From NCBI RefSeq assembly GCF_024448955.1, contig NZ_JAMOIH010000003.1, positions 186,001 to 250,000 on the forward strand: a DNA stretch of 64,000 nt, in the 5' to 3' direction. The notes under the pieces are model-generated. The model did not search any database, was not told where the DNA came from, and worked only from the letters and a program-made list of their open reading frames with translations. The translations under genes and the position numbers were made by a program. Origin of the DNA: Stutzerimonas stutzeri. Lineage in GTDB: Bacteria > Pseudomonadota > Gammaproteobacteria > Pseudomonadales > Pseudomonadaceae. Positions 20,220-29,466 of the stretch are shown here, piece by piece (positions within the stretch are counted from its first letter, which is position 1; each line of letters opens with the position of its first letter).

Positions 20220-21788
20220 ATGCGCCCTGCCTTCCGCCTACACCCCAATGTCTGCCTGTTGCACGCGGTCTCGCTGCTGGCGCTTTTGTCCTTCCTTCAG
20301 TGGATGAAACTGCCGTTCTACCTCACAGCCCTTTCGATATTGCTGCTCAGCCTATGGCCCTGGTTAGGTCCGTGGCGCGTCCAAACGGATCCGCCTGGTT
20401 CGAGCGACGCCAATGCCCAGAGCTCTGCTGCGCTGAGCAAAAGCCTTTCGCGGCACACTTGCCACAATGCCCTGTCGGCGGCTCAAGTGTCATTCAGTGC
20501 CGAGCAACTTGCGGCACGCCTGCAATCGCAGCTGGCGGCGATCAGCGAGATAGCCAACGGCGCCGAGGCGATGACCGCGACCGAGCAGGACAGCGCTACC
20601 CGCGCGCGTCACTCACTGGAGGCCGCCGAAGCGGTGCGGCGCAGCAGCGACAGCGGGCGAGCCGAACTGCAGCATGCGATCGAACGCATGCAGCGGCTCA
20701 GCGCACAGACCGAAGCCAGTCGCGAACTGCTCGACGGACTCTCAGCGCGCACCGAAGAGATACGCCAGATCACCGATGTGATCCAGTCCATCGCCAGCCA
20801 GACCAACCTGCTTGCGCTCAACGCGGCGATCGAGGCCGCGCGTGCCGGGGAGGCCGGTCGCGGTTTCGCGGTGGTCGCCGATGAGGTGCGCAACCTCGCC
20901 GGGCGCACCAGCAGCGCCACCGAAGCGGTTGGACGGATGGTGAGCGATATCCGCGAGCAGAGCGGGGCAGTGGTCAGCCATATTCAGAAGCAGGCCAGCG
21001 AACTCGACGAAGCCGCCGAGCAGATTGCAGGCACCGGCGCCCAGCTCACCGGTATTGCCGATCTGGCTGGCGATGTCGAAACCCAGGTGGCGGAAATTGC
21101 CTCCGGTACCGCCAATAATCACGAGCGACTCGCGCAGCTTTTCGTGGCACTGGACCAGCTGCGTGGTGACGTGCTGGAGAGCGAGACTCAAACCCGCCAG
21201 CTGGAGCAGTCCGCGGAGAAGCTTGTCGGCCAGGCGGAAACCGTCAGCGAGCAGCTCGCCGAAGTGCAGCTCGACGACTATCACCAGGGCATCTTCGATC
21301 TGGCACGAGAAGGCGCGGCGGCTATCGGTGCGCGTTTCGAGGCGGATCTGCAAGCTGGGCGACTAACGGTCGATGATCTTTTCGATCGCAATTACAAAGC
21401 GCAGCCGGGGACCAATCCGATCCGCTACAGCACCCGTTTCGATCGCTATGCCGATGAAGTCCTGCCGGCGATTCAGGAGCCGTTGCTCGAGCGTGACGAT
21501 GCGCTGATCTACGCCATCGCCACTACGCCGGACGGCTACGTGCCGACTCACAACCGCGCCTTCAGCCAGCCTCCGGTCGGCGATCCGGAGGTCGACAAGG
21601 GTAAGAGTCGCAGCAAGCGGCTGTTCAATGACCGCACCGGCGGGCGCTGTGGCAGCCACCAGCGCAAGGTGCTGTTGCAGACCTATAGCCGCGATACCGG
21701 CGAGTTGATGCATGACCTTTCGGTGCCGATCATGGTGGGCGATCGTCATTGGGGTGGTCTGCGGTTGGGCTATCGCCCCGAGCCTTAA
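20220..21788 (+). CDS. Methyl-accepting chemotaxis protein with C-terminal sensor-like domain
   Basis: From the ATG at 20220 (AGAGG about 8 nt upstream) the product is 522 residues. Two membrane helices come close together at about 9-27 and 30-50 with almost no periplasmic loop. The cytoplasmic signalling hairpin is canonical ([20 protein letters not shown], then [18 protein letters not shown]) at about 195-235. After the coiled coil a further 150-residue domain follows ([38 protein letters not shown], then the [18 protein letters not shown] end), which resembles a single Cache-type fold. It would thus sense a cytoplasmic or membrane-derived signal with a C-terminal ligand domain. An upstream GTG/ATG at 20163 is possible but less well placed. 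Confidence 0.85.
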   Translation: MRPAFRLHPNVCLLHAVSLLALLSFLQWMKLPFYLTALSILLLSLWPWLGPWRVQTDPPGSSDANAQSSAALSKSLSRHTCHNALSAAQVSFSAEQLAARLQSQLAAISEIANGAEAMTATEQDSATRARHSLEAAEAVRRSSDSGRAELQHAIERMQRLSAQTEASRELLDGLSARTEEIRQITDVIQSIASQTNLLALNAAIEAARAGEAGRGFAVVADEVRNLAGRTSSATEAVGRMVSDIREQSGAVVSHIQKQASELDEAAEQIAGTGAQLTGIADLAGDVETQVAEIASGTANNHERLAQLFVALDQLRGDVLESETQTRQLEQSAEKLVGQAETVSEQLAEVQLDDYHQGIFDLAREGAAAIGARFEADLQAGRLTVDDLFDRNYKAQPGTNPIRYSTRFDRYADEVLPAIQEPLLERDDALIYAIATTPDGYVPTHNRAFSQPPVGDPEVDKGKSRSKRLFNDRTGGRCGSHQRKVLLQTYSRDTGELMHDLSVPIMVGDRHWGGLRLGYRPEP

Positions 21789-21905
21789 CGGGCAACGGCG
21801 CGTTGGCACAAGCGCCTTGACCTTTGGCACTCGTCCACCACGGGTTGCCGCCCCGCATGTGGACAAGCTGGCTAAGCTTGCCGGACAGCATCTGGAGCTC
21901 GCCCT

Positions 21906-22430
21906 ATGAAAACCTTGACCGATCACTTGGCACAGTACGCTGCCTACCACCGCGACCCGCGCAACCTGCTCAGCCATTTCATCGGCATTCCGATGATCGT
22001 GCTGGCCGTCGCGGCGTTGCTTTCGCGTCCCGGTATGGATGTTTCTGGACTATGGTTGAGCCCGGTTGCGCTGGTTGCCTTGGCCTCGGTGCTGTTCTAT
22101 TTGCGGCTAGACTTGCGCTTCGGTGCACTCATGGGGGCGGTGTTGCTGCTCTGCGTCTGGGTCGGTGCGCAGCTGGCGCAGCAGACGACCGCCATCTGGC
22201 TGAGCGCGGGGGTTGGATTGTTCGTGGTGGGCTGGATCATCCAATTCGTCGGGCATTACTACGAAGGGCGTAAGCCTGCATTCGTTGACGACCTCACCGG
22301 GCTGATCATCGGGCCGCTGTTCGTCGCGGCCGAACTAGGGTTCATGCTCGGCTTGCGTGAGTCGTTGCGTCAGGACATCGAGGCGCGAGTCGGGCCGGTA
22401 CGGCTGCGTCAGCGCCCGATTGATGCCTGA
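21906..22430 (+). CDS. DUF962 / Mpo1-like membrane protein
   Basis: The 174-residue protein has the DUF962 pattern: YAAYHRDPRNLLSHFIGIP at the start, four to five membrane segments, and QFVGHYYEGRKPAFVDDL near residues 112-130, with several conserved His. The yeast homologue Mpo1 is an iron-dependent dioxygenase for 2-hydroxy fatty acids; bacterial members are little studied. TGGAGCTC precedes the ATG. It ends 12 bp before the convergent periplasmic protein gene. Confidence 0.82.
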   Translation: MKTLTDHLAQYAAYHRDPRNLLSHFIGIPMIVLAVAALLSRPGMDVSGLWLSPVALVALASVLFYLRLDLRFGALMGAVLLLCVWVGAQLAQQTTAIWLSAGVGLFVVGWIIQFVGHYYEGRKPAFVDDLTGLIIGPLFVAAELGFMLGLRESLRQDIEARVGPVRLRQRPIDA

Positions 22431-22442
22431 CCTGGCGCATCG

Positions 22443-23189
22443 TCAGGGAACGAGCGCCATCCACTGATCACTGAGACTGCGGGCGTGGCGGTCCACCATG
22501 ATGGGCGCGAACGGCCGACCCGACGCGGTATTGAAGCTGTTGTTACCGCTGTTCATGTCTTCGAGCGCCACCTTGAGGAAATCCCAGCGGGTCTTCAGCT
22601 TGGCGATAGCCGGATTCGATTGGCTGTCCAGGGCGGCGAGTTGCTCATCGATGGAGGGCACCAGATGTCGCTCGTCTTGCCCAAGGTAGGTGTCCGGTTG
22701 TTCGCGAGCCGTTTCGAAGGAGCCCACATAGGCGCGGCTTAGGTATTGAACGGTTAGATATTCCACCTTGGCTGGCAGCTCGGCGCGGAAATCGGCGCCC
22801 TGCTGGCTGCGTACCTCGCTGAGGAAGTCGCGTAGCGCCTTGCTCATCTGCAGCGGCCAACCCCAGGGCATGTCGTCTTCTTCGTAACCGAAGCCAGCCC
22901 CTTCGCGGAGTGTGGCTTGCAATGTCTGATGCAGCTCGCGCAGCTCATTACTGGCGGCGGGGAAGCTGTTCAGCGTGTCGGTTAGTGCCTTGAGGTCGCC
23001 TTCCATCCTTGCCAGATGAGCTTTTTGAAAGCCTTCGCCGCGGTAGAGCAGGAGACTGCTGACTGCACGGTTGGCATGGATCTGCATGCTTTCCAGAGCG
23101 GTGAAGGTTTGAGCCTGGGCGGAATTGAGCAGCGCTGGGAACCAGCTCGCCAGCACAATCACCATCAATATCCATTTACGATGATGCAT
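22443..23189 (-). CDS. Secreted/periplasmic helical protein of unknown function
   Basis: The 248-residue protein has a clear signal peptide (MHHRKWILMVIVLASWFPAL, cut near SAQAQ at residue 25). The rest is mostly helical and polar, with no cysteines or known motif that I recognise. A GGAGCG sequence precedes the ATG at 23189; the open frame further upstream encodes no signal peptide. The gene is single, with a T-rich upstream stretch (about 23200-23215) that may carry its promoter. Confidence 0.7.
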   Translation of the reverse strand: MHHRKWILMVIVLASWFPALLNSAQAQTFTALESMQIHANRAVSSLLLYRGEGFQKAHLARMEGDLKALTDTLNSFPAASNELRELHQTLQATLREGAGFGYEEDDMPWGWPLQMSKALRDFLSEVRSQQGADFRAELPAKVEYLTVQYLSRAYVGSFETAREQPDTYLGQDERHLVPSIDEQLAALDSQSNPAIAKLKTRWDFLKVALEDMNSGNNSFNTASGRPFAPIMVDRHARSLSDQWMALVP

Positions 23190-23363
23190 GTCGCGCTCCT
23201 TTTTATTTTTATAGAAGCAGTGCCGTATCCGGCATCGGTGCGGCAGCCTAGCTGCCCGATGGCACCTTGGTACCATGGCGAGAAGCGAAAGCAAGCGAGG
23301 CGGCGGTTTCGCTGGGTAGATTGGCGCAAATACCTTGCAACCTCGGTACGTTGCAAAGGTCGC

Positions 23364-24914
23364 TCAGAGCATCCGTTCCAGCCCGATCCACTGACTGAAC
23401 CAGGCGTTGAAACGCCGCCAGGCGCCGCCGGGCTCATCCAGGAGCACCTTGCGTCGCCCCTCGTCTTCAGCGATCCAGACCAGCTGTTTTTCGCCGTCGA
23501 GCTCGACCAGCCGGACTTCGTAGCTCACCGCTGGCGAGGTGCCTTCAAGCGTCAGCCGTTGTACTTCCCCGGCCAGTTCGGTGCTCTCGATCAGGATGCC
23601 GACTTCGGTGTTCCAGAGAACCGAACGCGGGTCGAAGTTAAACGAGCCGAGGAATACTTCCTGCCGGTCGAACACCGCGGCCTTGCTGTGCAGGCTGGAT
23701 TCCGACTCGCCGCTCAGGTTATAGGAGGCTTCCTGATCAGGCTGCCGGCGCAACTCGAACAAGCGCACGCCGGCTTCGAGCAGCTCGCGACGATAAGGTG
23801 CGTAACCGCCATGCACGATCGGGACATCGGTCGCCTCCAGCGAGTTGGTGAGAATGCGGATGGCCACGCCGTTTTCGGCGTGGCGCGCGAGGTAGTCCAC
23901 GCCGTCCTGGGTGGGGACGAAATAGGCGGAAATCAGCGTCATCTCGCGGGTGACGGCGTCCATGCTCGGCTGCAGCTGGGTCGTCAGCAGCAGGTGCTCG
24001 TCGGGAATGCCGTTGGCGGTGATCTTGTCCGGGTGGTCCCACATGGCTTCGCCGGGCGCCCAGATCAGCCCCTGCAGCCACTGTGCGCGAGGCGGCCCGT
24101 CCAGTTCTGCCATCAGCCGCTGGTAGCGCTGCGGAGTGCGCTGGCGCTCCGCTTGCAGGTACTCCACGATCTGCTGGCGCGCTTCGTCCAGCGCCGCGAC
24201 GCTAGGCGGACTGCGCAGGAAATGCTGGATGGGGACGCTGAGACCATGGTTCCAGTACTGATCGAAGCTGGTCGCCAGCTGCCGGGCCACCGGCCCGGCG
24301 CCGAGCAGATCGATGTCATTGAAGTTCAGGCCTTTCTCGGCATCGAAATATTCGTCGCCAAGATTACGCCCGCCGACGATGGCCAGGCTGTTGTCGGCCA
24401 GCATCAGCTTGTTATGCATGCGCCGATGCTGCAGTGAAAGATGCAGCAGGCGACCCACGGTACGGGTAACGATGTTGCTGCGCCCGACATGCAGGGGATT
24501 GAAAACACGGATGAGAATGTTCGGGTGGGCTGCCAGGGTTGCGATTTGATAGTCGCTGCCGTCGCTGGTTGTGTCATCGAGCAGCAACCGGACCCTGACG
24601 CCGCGATCGGCAGCCTTGAGCACTTCGTCGATCAATGCACGGGTGCTGAGGCCGTCATGGACGATGTAGTACTGCACATCCAGGCTCGTTTCTGCTGCAC
24701 GGATCATTCTGACTCGAGCGGCGAAGGCTTCGGCGCTCGAAGACAGCAGGCGAAAGCCCGAATGCCCGGACGGCTGGTCGGCGGCCAATGCTTCGATTCG
24801 CCGTGCCAGTTCCGAATCCTGGCTTGGCAGGGCGTGGCTCGTGGGTGCGGTAACCAGCTGCCCGGCGCAGCCTGCCAGCAACAGCATCGCCACGAACACC
24901 AGATGTTTGCGCAA
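23364..24914 (-). CDS. PLD-family phosphodiesterase lipoprotein, ClsC-like cardiolipin synthase
   Basis: The protein has two HKD motifs: HNKLMLADNSLAIVGGRN (about residue 165) and HSKAAVFDRQEVFLGSFN (about 405). This is the layout of ClsC/YmdC cardiolipin synthases. The best start is TTG at 24914, with AAGG 6 nt upstream, giving LRKHLVFVAMLLLAGC and thus a lipobox with Cys at about 15; the product is 516 residues. An in-frame ATG at about residue 10 is possible but leaves a very short signal. The open frame upstream overlaps the next gene and is not homologous. It would join phosphatidyl groups or act as a phospholipase at the envelope. Confidence 0.82.
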   Translation of the reverse strand: MRKHLVFVAMLLLAGCAGQLVTAPTSHALPSQDSELARRIEALAADQPSGHSGFRLLSSSAEAFAARVRMIRAAETSLDVQYYIVHDGLSTRALIDEVLKAADRGVRVRLLLDDTTSDGSDYQIATLAAHPNILIRVFNPLHVGRSNIVTRTVGRLLHLSLQHRRMHNKLMLADNSLAIVGGRNLGDEYFDAEKGLNFNDIDLLGAGPVARQLATSFDQYWNHGLSVPIQHFLRSPPSVAALDEARQQIVEYLQAERQRTPQRYQRLMAELDGPPRAQWLQGLIWAPGEAMWDHPDKITANGIPDEHLLLTTQLQPSMDAVTREMTLISAYFVPTQDGVDYLARHAENGVAIRILTNSLEATDVPIVHGGYAPYRRELLEAGVRLFELRRQPDQEASYNLSGESESSLHSKAAVFDRQEVFLGSFNFDPRSVLWNTEVGILIESTELAGEVQRLTLEGTSPAVSYEVRLVELDGEKQLVWIAEDEGRRKVLLDEPGGAWRRFNAWFSQWIGLERML

Positions 24915-24973
24915 GGAGCACCTTTTCGTTGTTAGGGTTCCATGACGATTGGACGTCAGCGCAACGGTGAAAT

Positions 24974-26284
24974 TCAGAACTGGTCCTTGAGCCTGTACCA
25001 GAGCATGCCCAATGCCAGCAGCGGAGAGCGCAGCCGCTGGCCGCCAGGGAAAGTCGGGTGCGGTACGCGGGCGAACAGATCGAATCGCCCTTGAACCTGG
25101 CCGCTGATGGCTTCGGCAAGCAGCCGCCCGGCAAGGTGGGTGGCGTTCAGCCCGTGGCCTGCATAGGCCTGGGCGTAATACACGTTGGGTTGATCGGGCA
25201 GGCGACCAATCTGTGGCAGCCGATTGGCGCCGATGCCAATCATCCCGCCCCACTGGAAGTCGATGCCGATGCCGCGCAGCTGCGGGAACACCTTGAGCAT
25301 CTTCGGCTGCATGTAGGCGGCGATGTCCTTCGGATCGCGACCGGAATAATGGCAGGCGCCACCGAACAGCAGGCGCCGATCGGCCGAGAGACGAAAATAA
25401 TCCAGCGCCACCCGCTGATCGCAGACCGCCATGTTCTGCGGTAACAGTTCATGGGCCAGCGCCTCGGGCAGCGGCTCGGTGGCGATGATATAGCTGCCGG
25501 CTGGCAGTACTTTGCCGGCGAGTTCCGGATTCAATCCGCGCAGGTAAGCGTTGCAGGCGAGCACCAGTTGCCCGGCGCGGACGCTGCCTTGCGCGGTATG
25601 CACGCGCACCTCGTGACCGTAATCGATGCGCGTGACTGCCGACTGTTCGAACAGGCGTACGCCCAGCGACTGCGCGGCGGCGGCTTCCCCCAGCGCCAGA
25701 TTGAGTGGATGCAGGTGTCCCGAGCCCATATCCACCAGGCCGCCCACGTAACGATCGGAGCCAATCACCTCGCGCATGGCATCTTTCGCCACGCGGCGCA
25801 GCGGATGCGGATAGCCCAGGCGCATGAGGTCGGCGTAATCGGCGTCGAAGCCCTCGACATGTCGCGGCTTCGTCGCCAGATCGCAATAGCCCCAGGTCAG
25901 ATCACAGTCGATGGCATGGCGCTCGATACGCTGGCGGACGATATCGACCGCCTCGAAGCCCATGCGCTTGAGTTCGTCGACGCCCTCGGCACCGATTATC
26001 GACTGGAACTGCTCGACGTCATGACCAACGCCGCGAATCAACTGGCCGCCATTGCGCCCGCTGGCGCCCCAGCCGATCCGGTGCGCCTCCAACAGCACCA
26101 CCGACAGGCCGCGCTCGGCCAGTTCGATAGCTGTGTTGAGCCCACTGAAACCGCCGCCGACGATGCAGACGTCCGCAACCTGCTCACCTTCCAGGCGTGA
26201 CAGGGCGAGCCGTTGGTTGACGCTGGCTGCGTAATAGGAGGCTGCGTGATCTTCGCTGTGAATGGCCGCTTGGCGGGTGTGCAT
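24974..26284 (-). CDS. FAD-dependent amine oxidase, gamma-glutamylputrescine oxidase-like (PuuB/PauB type)
   Basis: The 436-residue protein is a DAO-family flavoprotein with the FAD motif VCIVGGGFSGLNTAIELAE (about residues 40-58), the GWGASGRNGGQ loop, and the C-terminal YYAQAYAGHGLNATHLAGRL. It resembles PuuB/PauB enzymes that oxidise gamma-glutamylated putrescine. In P. aeruginosa a PauB paralogue lies near lrp/dadR and dadA and is controlled by PauR. Here a pauR-like gene lies 2.5 kb away, which supports a polyamine role. The exact substrate is inferred. Confidence 0.85.
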   Translation of the reverse strand: MHTRQAAIHSEDHAASYYAASVNQRLALSRLEGEQVADVCIVGGGFSGLNTAIELAERGLSVVLLEAHRIGWGASGRNGGQLIRGVGHDVEQFQSIIGAEGVDELKRMGFEAVDIVRQRIERHAIDCDLTWGYCDLATKPRHVEGFDADYADLMRLGYPHPLRRVAKDAMREVIGSDRYVGGLVDMGSGHLHPLNLALGEAAAAQSLGVRLFEQSAVTRIDYGHEVRVHTAQGSVRAGQLVLACNAYLRGLNPELAGKVLPAGSYIIATEPLPEALAHELLPQNMAVCDQRVALDYFRLSADRRLLFGGACHYSGRDPKDIAAYMQPKMLKVFPQLRGIGIDFQWGGMIGIGANRLPQIGRLPDQPNVYYAQAYAGHGLNATHLAGRLLAEAISGQVQGRFDLFARVPHPTFPGGQRLRSPLLALGMLWYRLKDQF

Positions 26285-26342
26285 GAACGAACCTTGAGTT
26301 GATGGCCTGTTTCAAGGGTAGACCGGCGGGTGGTTGCGGGGC

Positions 26343-26380
26343 AAAAAAGCAGCTTAGAAGCTGGAAAGCATGAAGCTGCT
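26343..26380 (-). terminator. Rho-independent terminator of dadR
   Basis: On the minus strand AGCAGCTT and AAGCTGCT form a stem that begins at the dadR stop codon and is followed by six T. The loop holds an AAGCTTC-type repeat common in Pseudomonas. Confidence 0.75.
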
Positions 26381-26867
26381 ATTCCGGAACCGGCAGTTCG
26401 AGCGACTCCTTCACTTCTTCCATGACGATATAGCTCTTGGATTCGCGTACGTGCGGCAGCTTGAGCAGGATGTCACCCAGCAGCTTGCGGTACGAGGCCA
26501 TCTCCGAAATGCGCGCCTTGATCAGGTAATCGAAGTCGCCTGACACCAGATGGCATTCCAGCACATGGGGCAGCTTGAGCACGGCGCGGCGGAATTCCTC
26601 GAAGATGTCGCCGGATTTGTAAGCCAGGCTGATCTCGACGAACACCAGCAGCCCACCCTTGAGATGCTGCGGGTTTAGCCGCGCGGTGTAGCCCATGATG
26701 ATGCCCTCGCGCTCCAGTCGGCGCACTCGCTCGGTGCAGGGCGTGGTGGACAGGCCGATGCGTTCGCCCAGCTCTGTAAACGGCATACGGCCCTCTGCCT
26801 GAAGCAGACGAAGGATCTGACGGTCGATCTTGTCCAGCTCGCGGCGGGTCTGATGCTTGGTTCGCAC
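26379..26867 (-). CDS. dadR: Lrp/AsnC family regulator DadR
   Basis: From a GTG start at 26867 (GGAGGCG about 8 nt upstream) the product is 162 residues, the usual Lrp length. The N-terminal winged helix-turn-helix (LDKIDRQILRLLQAEGRMP, IGLSTTPCTERVRRLEREG) and the C-terminal RAM effector domain (SGDFDYLIKARISEM) are clear. Divergent from dadA across 147 bp, it matches the alanine-responsive DadR/Lrp that activates D-amino acid dehydrogenase genes. The ATG further upstream would add an unrelated peptide. Confidence 0.93.
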   Translation of the reverse strand: MRTKHQTRRELDKIDRQILRLLQAEGRMPFTELGERIGLSTTPCTERVRRLEREGIIMGYTARLNPQHLKGGLLVFVEISLAYKSGDIFEEFRRAVLKLPHVLECHLVSGDFDYLIKARISEMASYRKLLGDILLKLPHVRESKSYIVMEEVKESLELPVPE

Positions 26868-27014
26868 AGGATTATCGCCTCCACAAAAAGCGTTTTCGAC
26901 GTGAATAAAACGCAAAGATAGCTGTTTATATAGAGAAAACCACTAGTCGACGCTTTCTATACTCCGCACTAACAGTGACTGAAAACCCGGTCAGCGAGCG
27001 GGTGGGAGGCGGCG

Positions 27015-28313
27015 ATGCGTGTTCTGGTAATGGGTGGCGGCGTGATCGGCACGACCAGTGCCTATTATCTGGCTCGTGCCGGCTTTGAAGTGGTGGTCGT
27101 CGACCGTCAACCAGCCGTGGCGATGGAAACCAGCTTTGCCAACGCCGGGCAGGTGTCGCCCGGTTACGCCTCGCCCTGGGCTGCGCCCGGCGTGCCGCTC
27201 AAGGCCATAAAATGGCTGCTGCAACGGCACGCGCCGCTGGCGATCAAGCTCACCGGCGACATCCAGCAATACCTGTGGATGGCACAGATGCTGCGCAACT
27301 GTACGGCGGCGCGCTATGCGGTGAACAAGGAGCGAATGGTGCGGCTGTCCGAATACAGCCGTGATTGCCTCGACGAGCTACGTGCCGAAACCGGTATCGA
27401 CTACGAAGGTCGGCAATGCGGCACGACTCAGCTGTTCCGCACCCAGGCGCAGCTGGACGCCGCAGCCAAGGACATCGCCGTGCTGGAAGCCTCGGGCGTG
27501 CCTTACGAGTTGCTCGACCGCGCCGGCATCGCCCGTGCCGAGCCGGCACTGGCGAAGGTGGCCGACAAGCTCAGCGGCGCGCTGCGCCTGCCTAACGACC
27601 AGACCGGCGACTGTCAGCTGTTTACCACCAGGCTGGCCGAGATGGCGCGTGAGTTGGGTGTGGAGTTTCGCTTCAATCAGGACATTCAGCGCCTGCAATA
27701 TTCCGGCGACCGCCTCGACGGCGTGTGGATCGACGGCAAGCTGGAAACCGCCGATCGCTATGTGCTGGCGCTGGGCAGCTACAGCTCCCAGATGCTCAAG
27801 CCGCTGGGCATCCGCGCTCCGGTTTATCCGCTCAAGGGTTACTCGCTCACCGTGCCGATCAGCGACCCGGCCATGGCGCCGGTATCCACGGTGCTGGATG
27901 AAACCTACAAGGTCGCCATCACTCGCTTCGATCAGCGCATCCGTGTGGGTGGGATGGCCGAGATTGCCGGTCACGACCTGTCGCTCAATCCGCGCCGGCG
28001 CGAAACCCTGCAAATGGTCGTTGGCGATCTGTTTCCGCTGGGTGGCGATCCGAGCGGCGCGGAACTCTGGACCGGACTGCGCCCGGCGACTCCCGACGGC
28101 ACCCCGATTGTCGGTGCCACCGCCTATCGCAACCTGTATCTCAATACCGGCCACGGCACCCTGGGCTGGACCATGGCCTGCGGGTCTGGCCGCCTGCTGG
28201 CCGATCTGCTGGCGAATAAACGCACCCAGATCAGCATTGATGGCCTGGATGTTTCCCGTTACGGCACGACCAAGGAGCCGCACAAGCATGCCCATACAGC
28301 GCCTGCACACTGA
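27015..28313 (+). CDS. dadA: D-amino acid dehydrogenase
   Basis: The 432-residue flavoprotein oxidises D-alanine and other D-amino acids to keto acids, passing electrons to the respiratory chain at the inner membrane. The FAD motif [21 protein letters not shown] is at residues 3-23 (only part quoted by family pattern), with [35 protein letters not shown] and [27 protein letters not shown] precedes the ATG. A TATACT -10-like box is at 26958-26963. The next gene overlaps its 3' end by 26 bp. Confidence 0.96.
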   Translation: MRVLVMGGGVIGTTSAYYLARAGFEVVVVDRQPAVAMETSFANAGQVSPGYASPWAAPGVPLKAIKWLLQRHAPLAIKLTGDIQQYLWMAQMLRNCTAARYAVNKERMVRLSEYSRDCLDELRAETGIDYEGRQCGTTQLFRTQAQLDAAAKDIAVLEASGVPYELLDRAGIARAEPALAKVADKLSGALRLPNDQTGDCQLFTTRLAEMARELGVEFRFNQDIQRLQYSGDRLDGVWIDGKLETADRYVLALGSYSSQMLKPLGIRAPVYPLKGYSLTVPISDPAMAPVSTVLDETYKVAITRFDQRIRVGGMAEIAGHDLSLNPRRRETLQMVVGDLFPLGGDPSGAELWTGLRPATPDGTPIVGATAYRNLYLNTGHGTLGWTMACGSGRLLADLLANKRTQISIDGLDVSRYGTTKEPHKHAHTAPAH

Positions 28314-28644
28314 CGCTCGCATGAGCCAGATCGTCATTCACGGCAACACCGTCTATCTGGCTGGTCAGGTGGGTGAAGACATGAGTGCCGGTGTCGAGCA
28401 GCAGACGCGCGAAACCCTCGATAACGTCGAGCGGCTGCTGCGTCAGGCCGGCACGGACAAGCAGCACATTCTGTCGGTGACCATCTACCTCAAGGACATC
28501 GAGGCGGATTTCGCCGGCATGAATGCGATCTGGGATCAGTGGTTGCCCGACGGCGTCGCGCCAGCACGGGCCACCGTCGAAGCCAAACTGTGCGAGCCGG
28601 AAATTCTCGTCGAACTGTCGGTCGTAGCGGCGCTGCCGGAGTGA
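28288..28644 (+). CDS. Rid family protein of the dad cluster
   Basis: The 118-residue protein starts at an ATG inside dadA (AAGGAG about 10 nt upstream) and is read in another frame. It has the Rid fold signatures ARATVEAKL with the conserved Arg and [12 protein letters not shown] with the conserved Glu. It is a distant paralogue of the ridA product at 2.0 kb and corresponds to the small gene beside dadA in other Pseudomonas. It likely removes imino acids released by DadA. A start at 28321 just after dadA lacks a ribosome binding site. Confidence 0.88.
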   Translation: MPIQRLHTDARMSQIVIHGNTVYLAGQVGEDMSAGVEQQTRETLDNVERLLRQAGTDKQHILSVTIYLKDIEADFAGMNAIWDQWLPDGVAPARATVEAKLCEPEILVELSVVAALPE

Positions 28645-28755
28645 ATCCCGTCCGTTGCCGTCAGTCACTTCATTTCGGCCTGACGTGTTGTAAATACTGA
28701 ACGCCCTCGCCATCATAGCGGCACTGTATTTCGCGCTTGATTGAGGGCTCCCGTA

Positions 28756-29304
28756 TTGGACGTCGGCGTTCGACTGCAAACCATCCGCAAACTCAAGGGC
28801 TTGTCCCAGCGCGAACTCGCCAAACGTGCAGGCGTTACCAACAGCACGATTTCCATGATCGAAAAGAACAGCGTCAGCCCGTCCATCAGCTCGCTGAAAA
28901 AGGTGCTGAGCGGCATTCCCATGTCGCTGGTCGAGTTCTTCTCGCCCGATTTCGAGCAGGACGGCGACACCCAGGTGGTCTACAAGGCGGGTGAGCTGAT
29001 CGATATTTCCGACGGTGCGGTGAGCATGAAGCTCGTCGGCAAGGCGCATCCGGGGCGGGCCATCGCGTTTCTCGCCGAAACCTATCCGCCCGGTTCCGAT
29101 ACCGGAACGGACATGCTGGCGCACCAGGGCGAAGAGGCCGGCATGTTGGTTGAGGGACGTCTGGAACTGACGGTGAGCGGGCAGACCTATCTGCTCGAAA
29201 CCGGTGACAGCTACTACTTCGAAAGCAGCAAACCGCATCGTTTCCGTAATCCGTTCGATACGCCTGCCAAGCTGATCAGTGCGACCACGCCCGCGAATTT
29301 CTGA
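28756..29304 (+). CDS. pauR: XRE-family regulator with C-terminal cupin domain, PauR-like
   Basis: From a TTG at 28756 (GAGGG 8 nt upstream) the product is 182 residues. The N-terminal helix-turn-helix (IRKLKGLSQRELAKRAGVTN, then STISMIEKNSVSPSISSLKK) is followed by a cupin_2 domain (HQGEEAGMLVEGRLELTVSG, ETGDSYYFESSKPHRFRN). This is the PuuR/PauR type, a repressor of polyamine catabolism genes in P. aeruginosa, encoded near dadA there as well. The TTG at 28741 is a possible alternative start but has no ribosome binding site. In P. aeruginosa I recall dadX between the Rid gene and pauR; here only about 110 bp separate them. Confidence 0.86.
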   Translation: MDVGVRLQTIRKLKGLSQRELAKRAGVTNSTISMIEKNSVSPSISSLKKVLSGIPMSLVEFFSPDFEQDGDTQVVYKAGELIDISDGAVSMKLVGKAHPGRAIAFLAETYPPGSDTGTDMLAHQGEEAGMLVEGRLELTVSGQTYLLETGDSYYFESSKPHRFRNPFDTPAKLISATTPANF

Positions 29305-29385
29305 GCCTGCCGGCGGCATTGGCGCAGGTGGGCTGGCGGTGCGACACGGCGTCGCTGGGCAGGCATGCGCGATATGGGTTGTTTC

Positions 29386-29402
29386 GGCAAGCATGGCTTG
29401 CC
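29386..29402. promoter_or_regulatory. Perfect inverted repeat in the cycB promoter
   Basis: GGCAAGC and GCTTGCC (7-bp arms, 3-nt spacer) lie directly before a TATACT -10 box at 29405-29410, within the expected spacer between -35 and -10. The position suits an operator or a spacer-distorting activator site. A second stem (GCCCGCG at 29418-29424, CGCGGGC at 29435-29441) lies in the 5' leader. Confidence 0.5.
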
Positions 29403-29466
29403 GCTATACTAGCCGCCGCCCGCGTAACCGTGGCCGCGGGCGTGTCTAGCCACATGAGGGTGTAAG

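Noticed and set aside
23016-24437. 473-codon frame opposite the PLD-family gene
   Set aside because: The minus-strand protein has both HKD motifs and a lipobox, so the plus frame is not coding.
27361-28287. Long frame in a second register through dadA
   Set aside because: Only its end, from 28288, is real (the Rid gene). The Arg/Ser/Pro-rich part before it is an out-of-frame reading of dadA.
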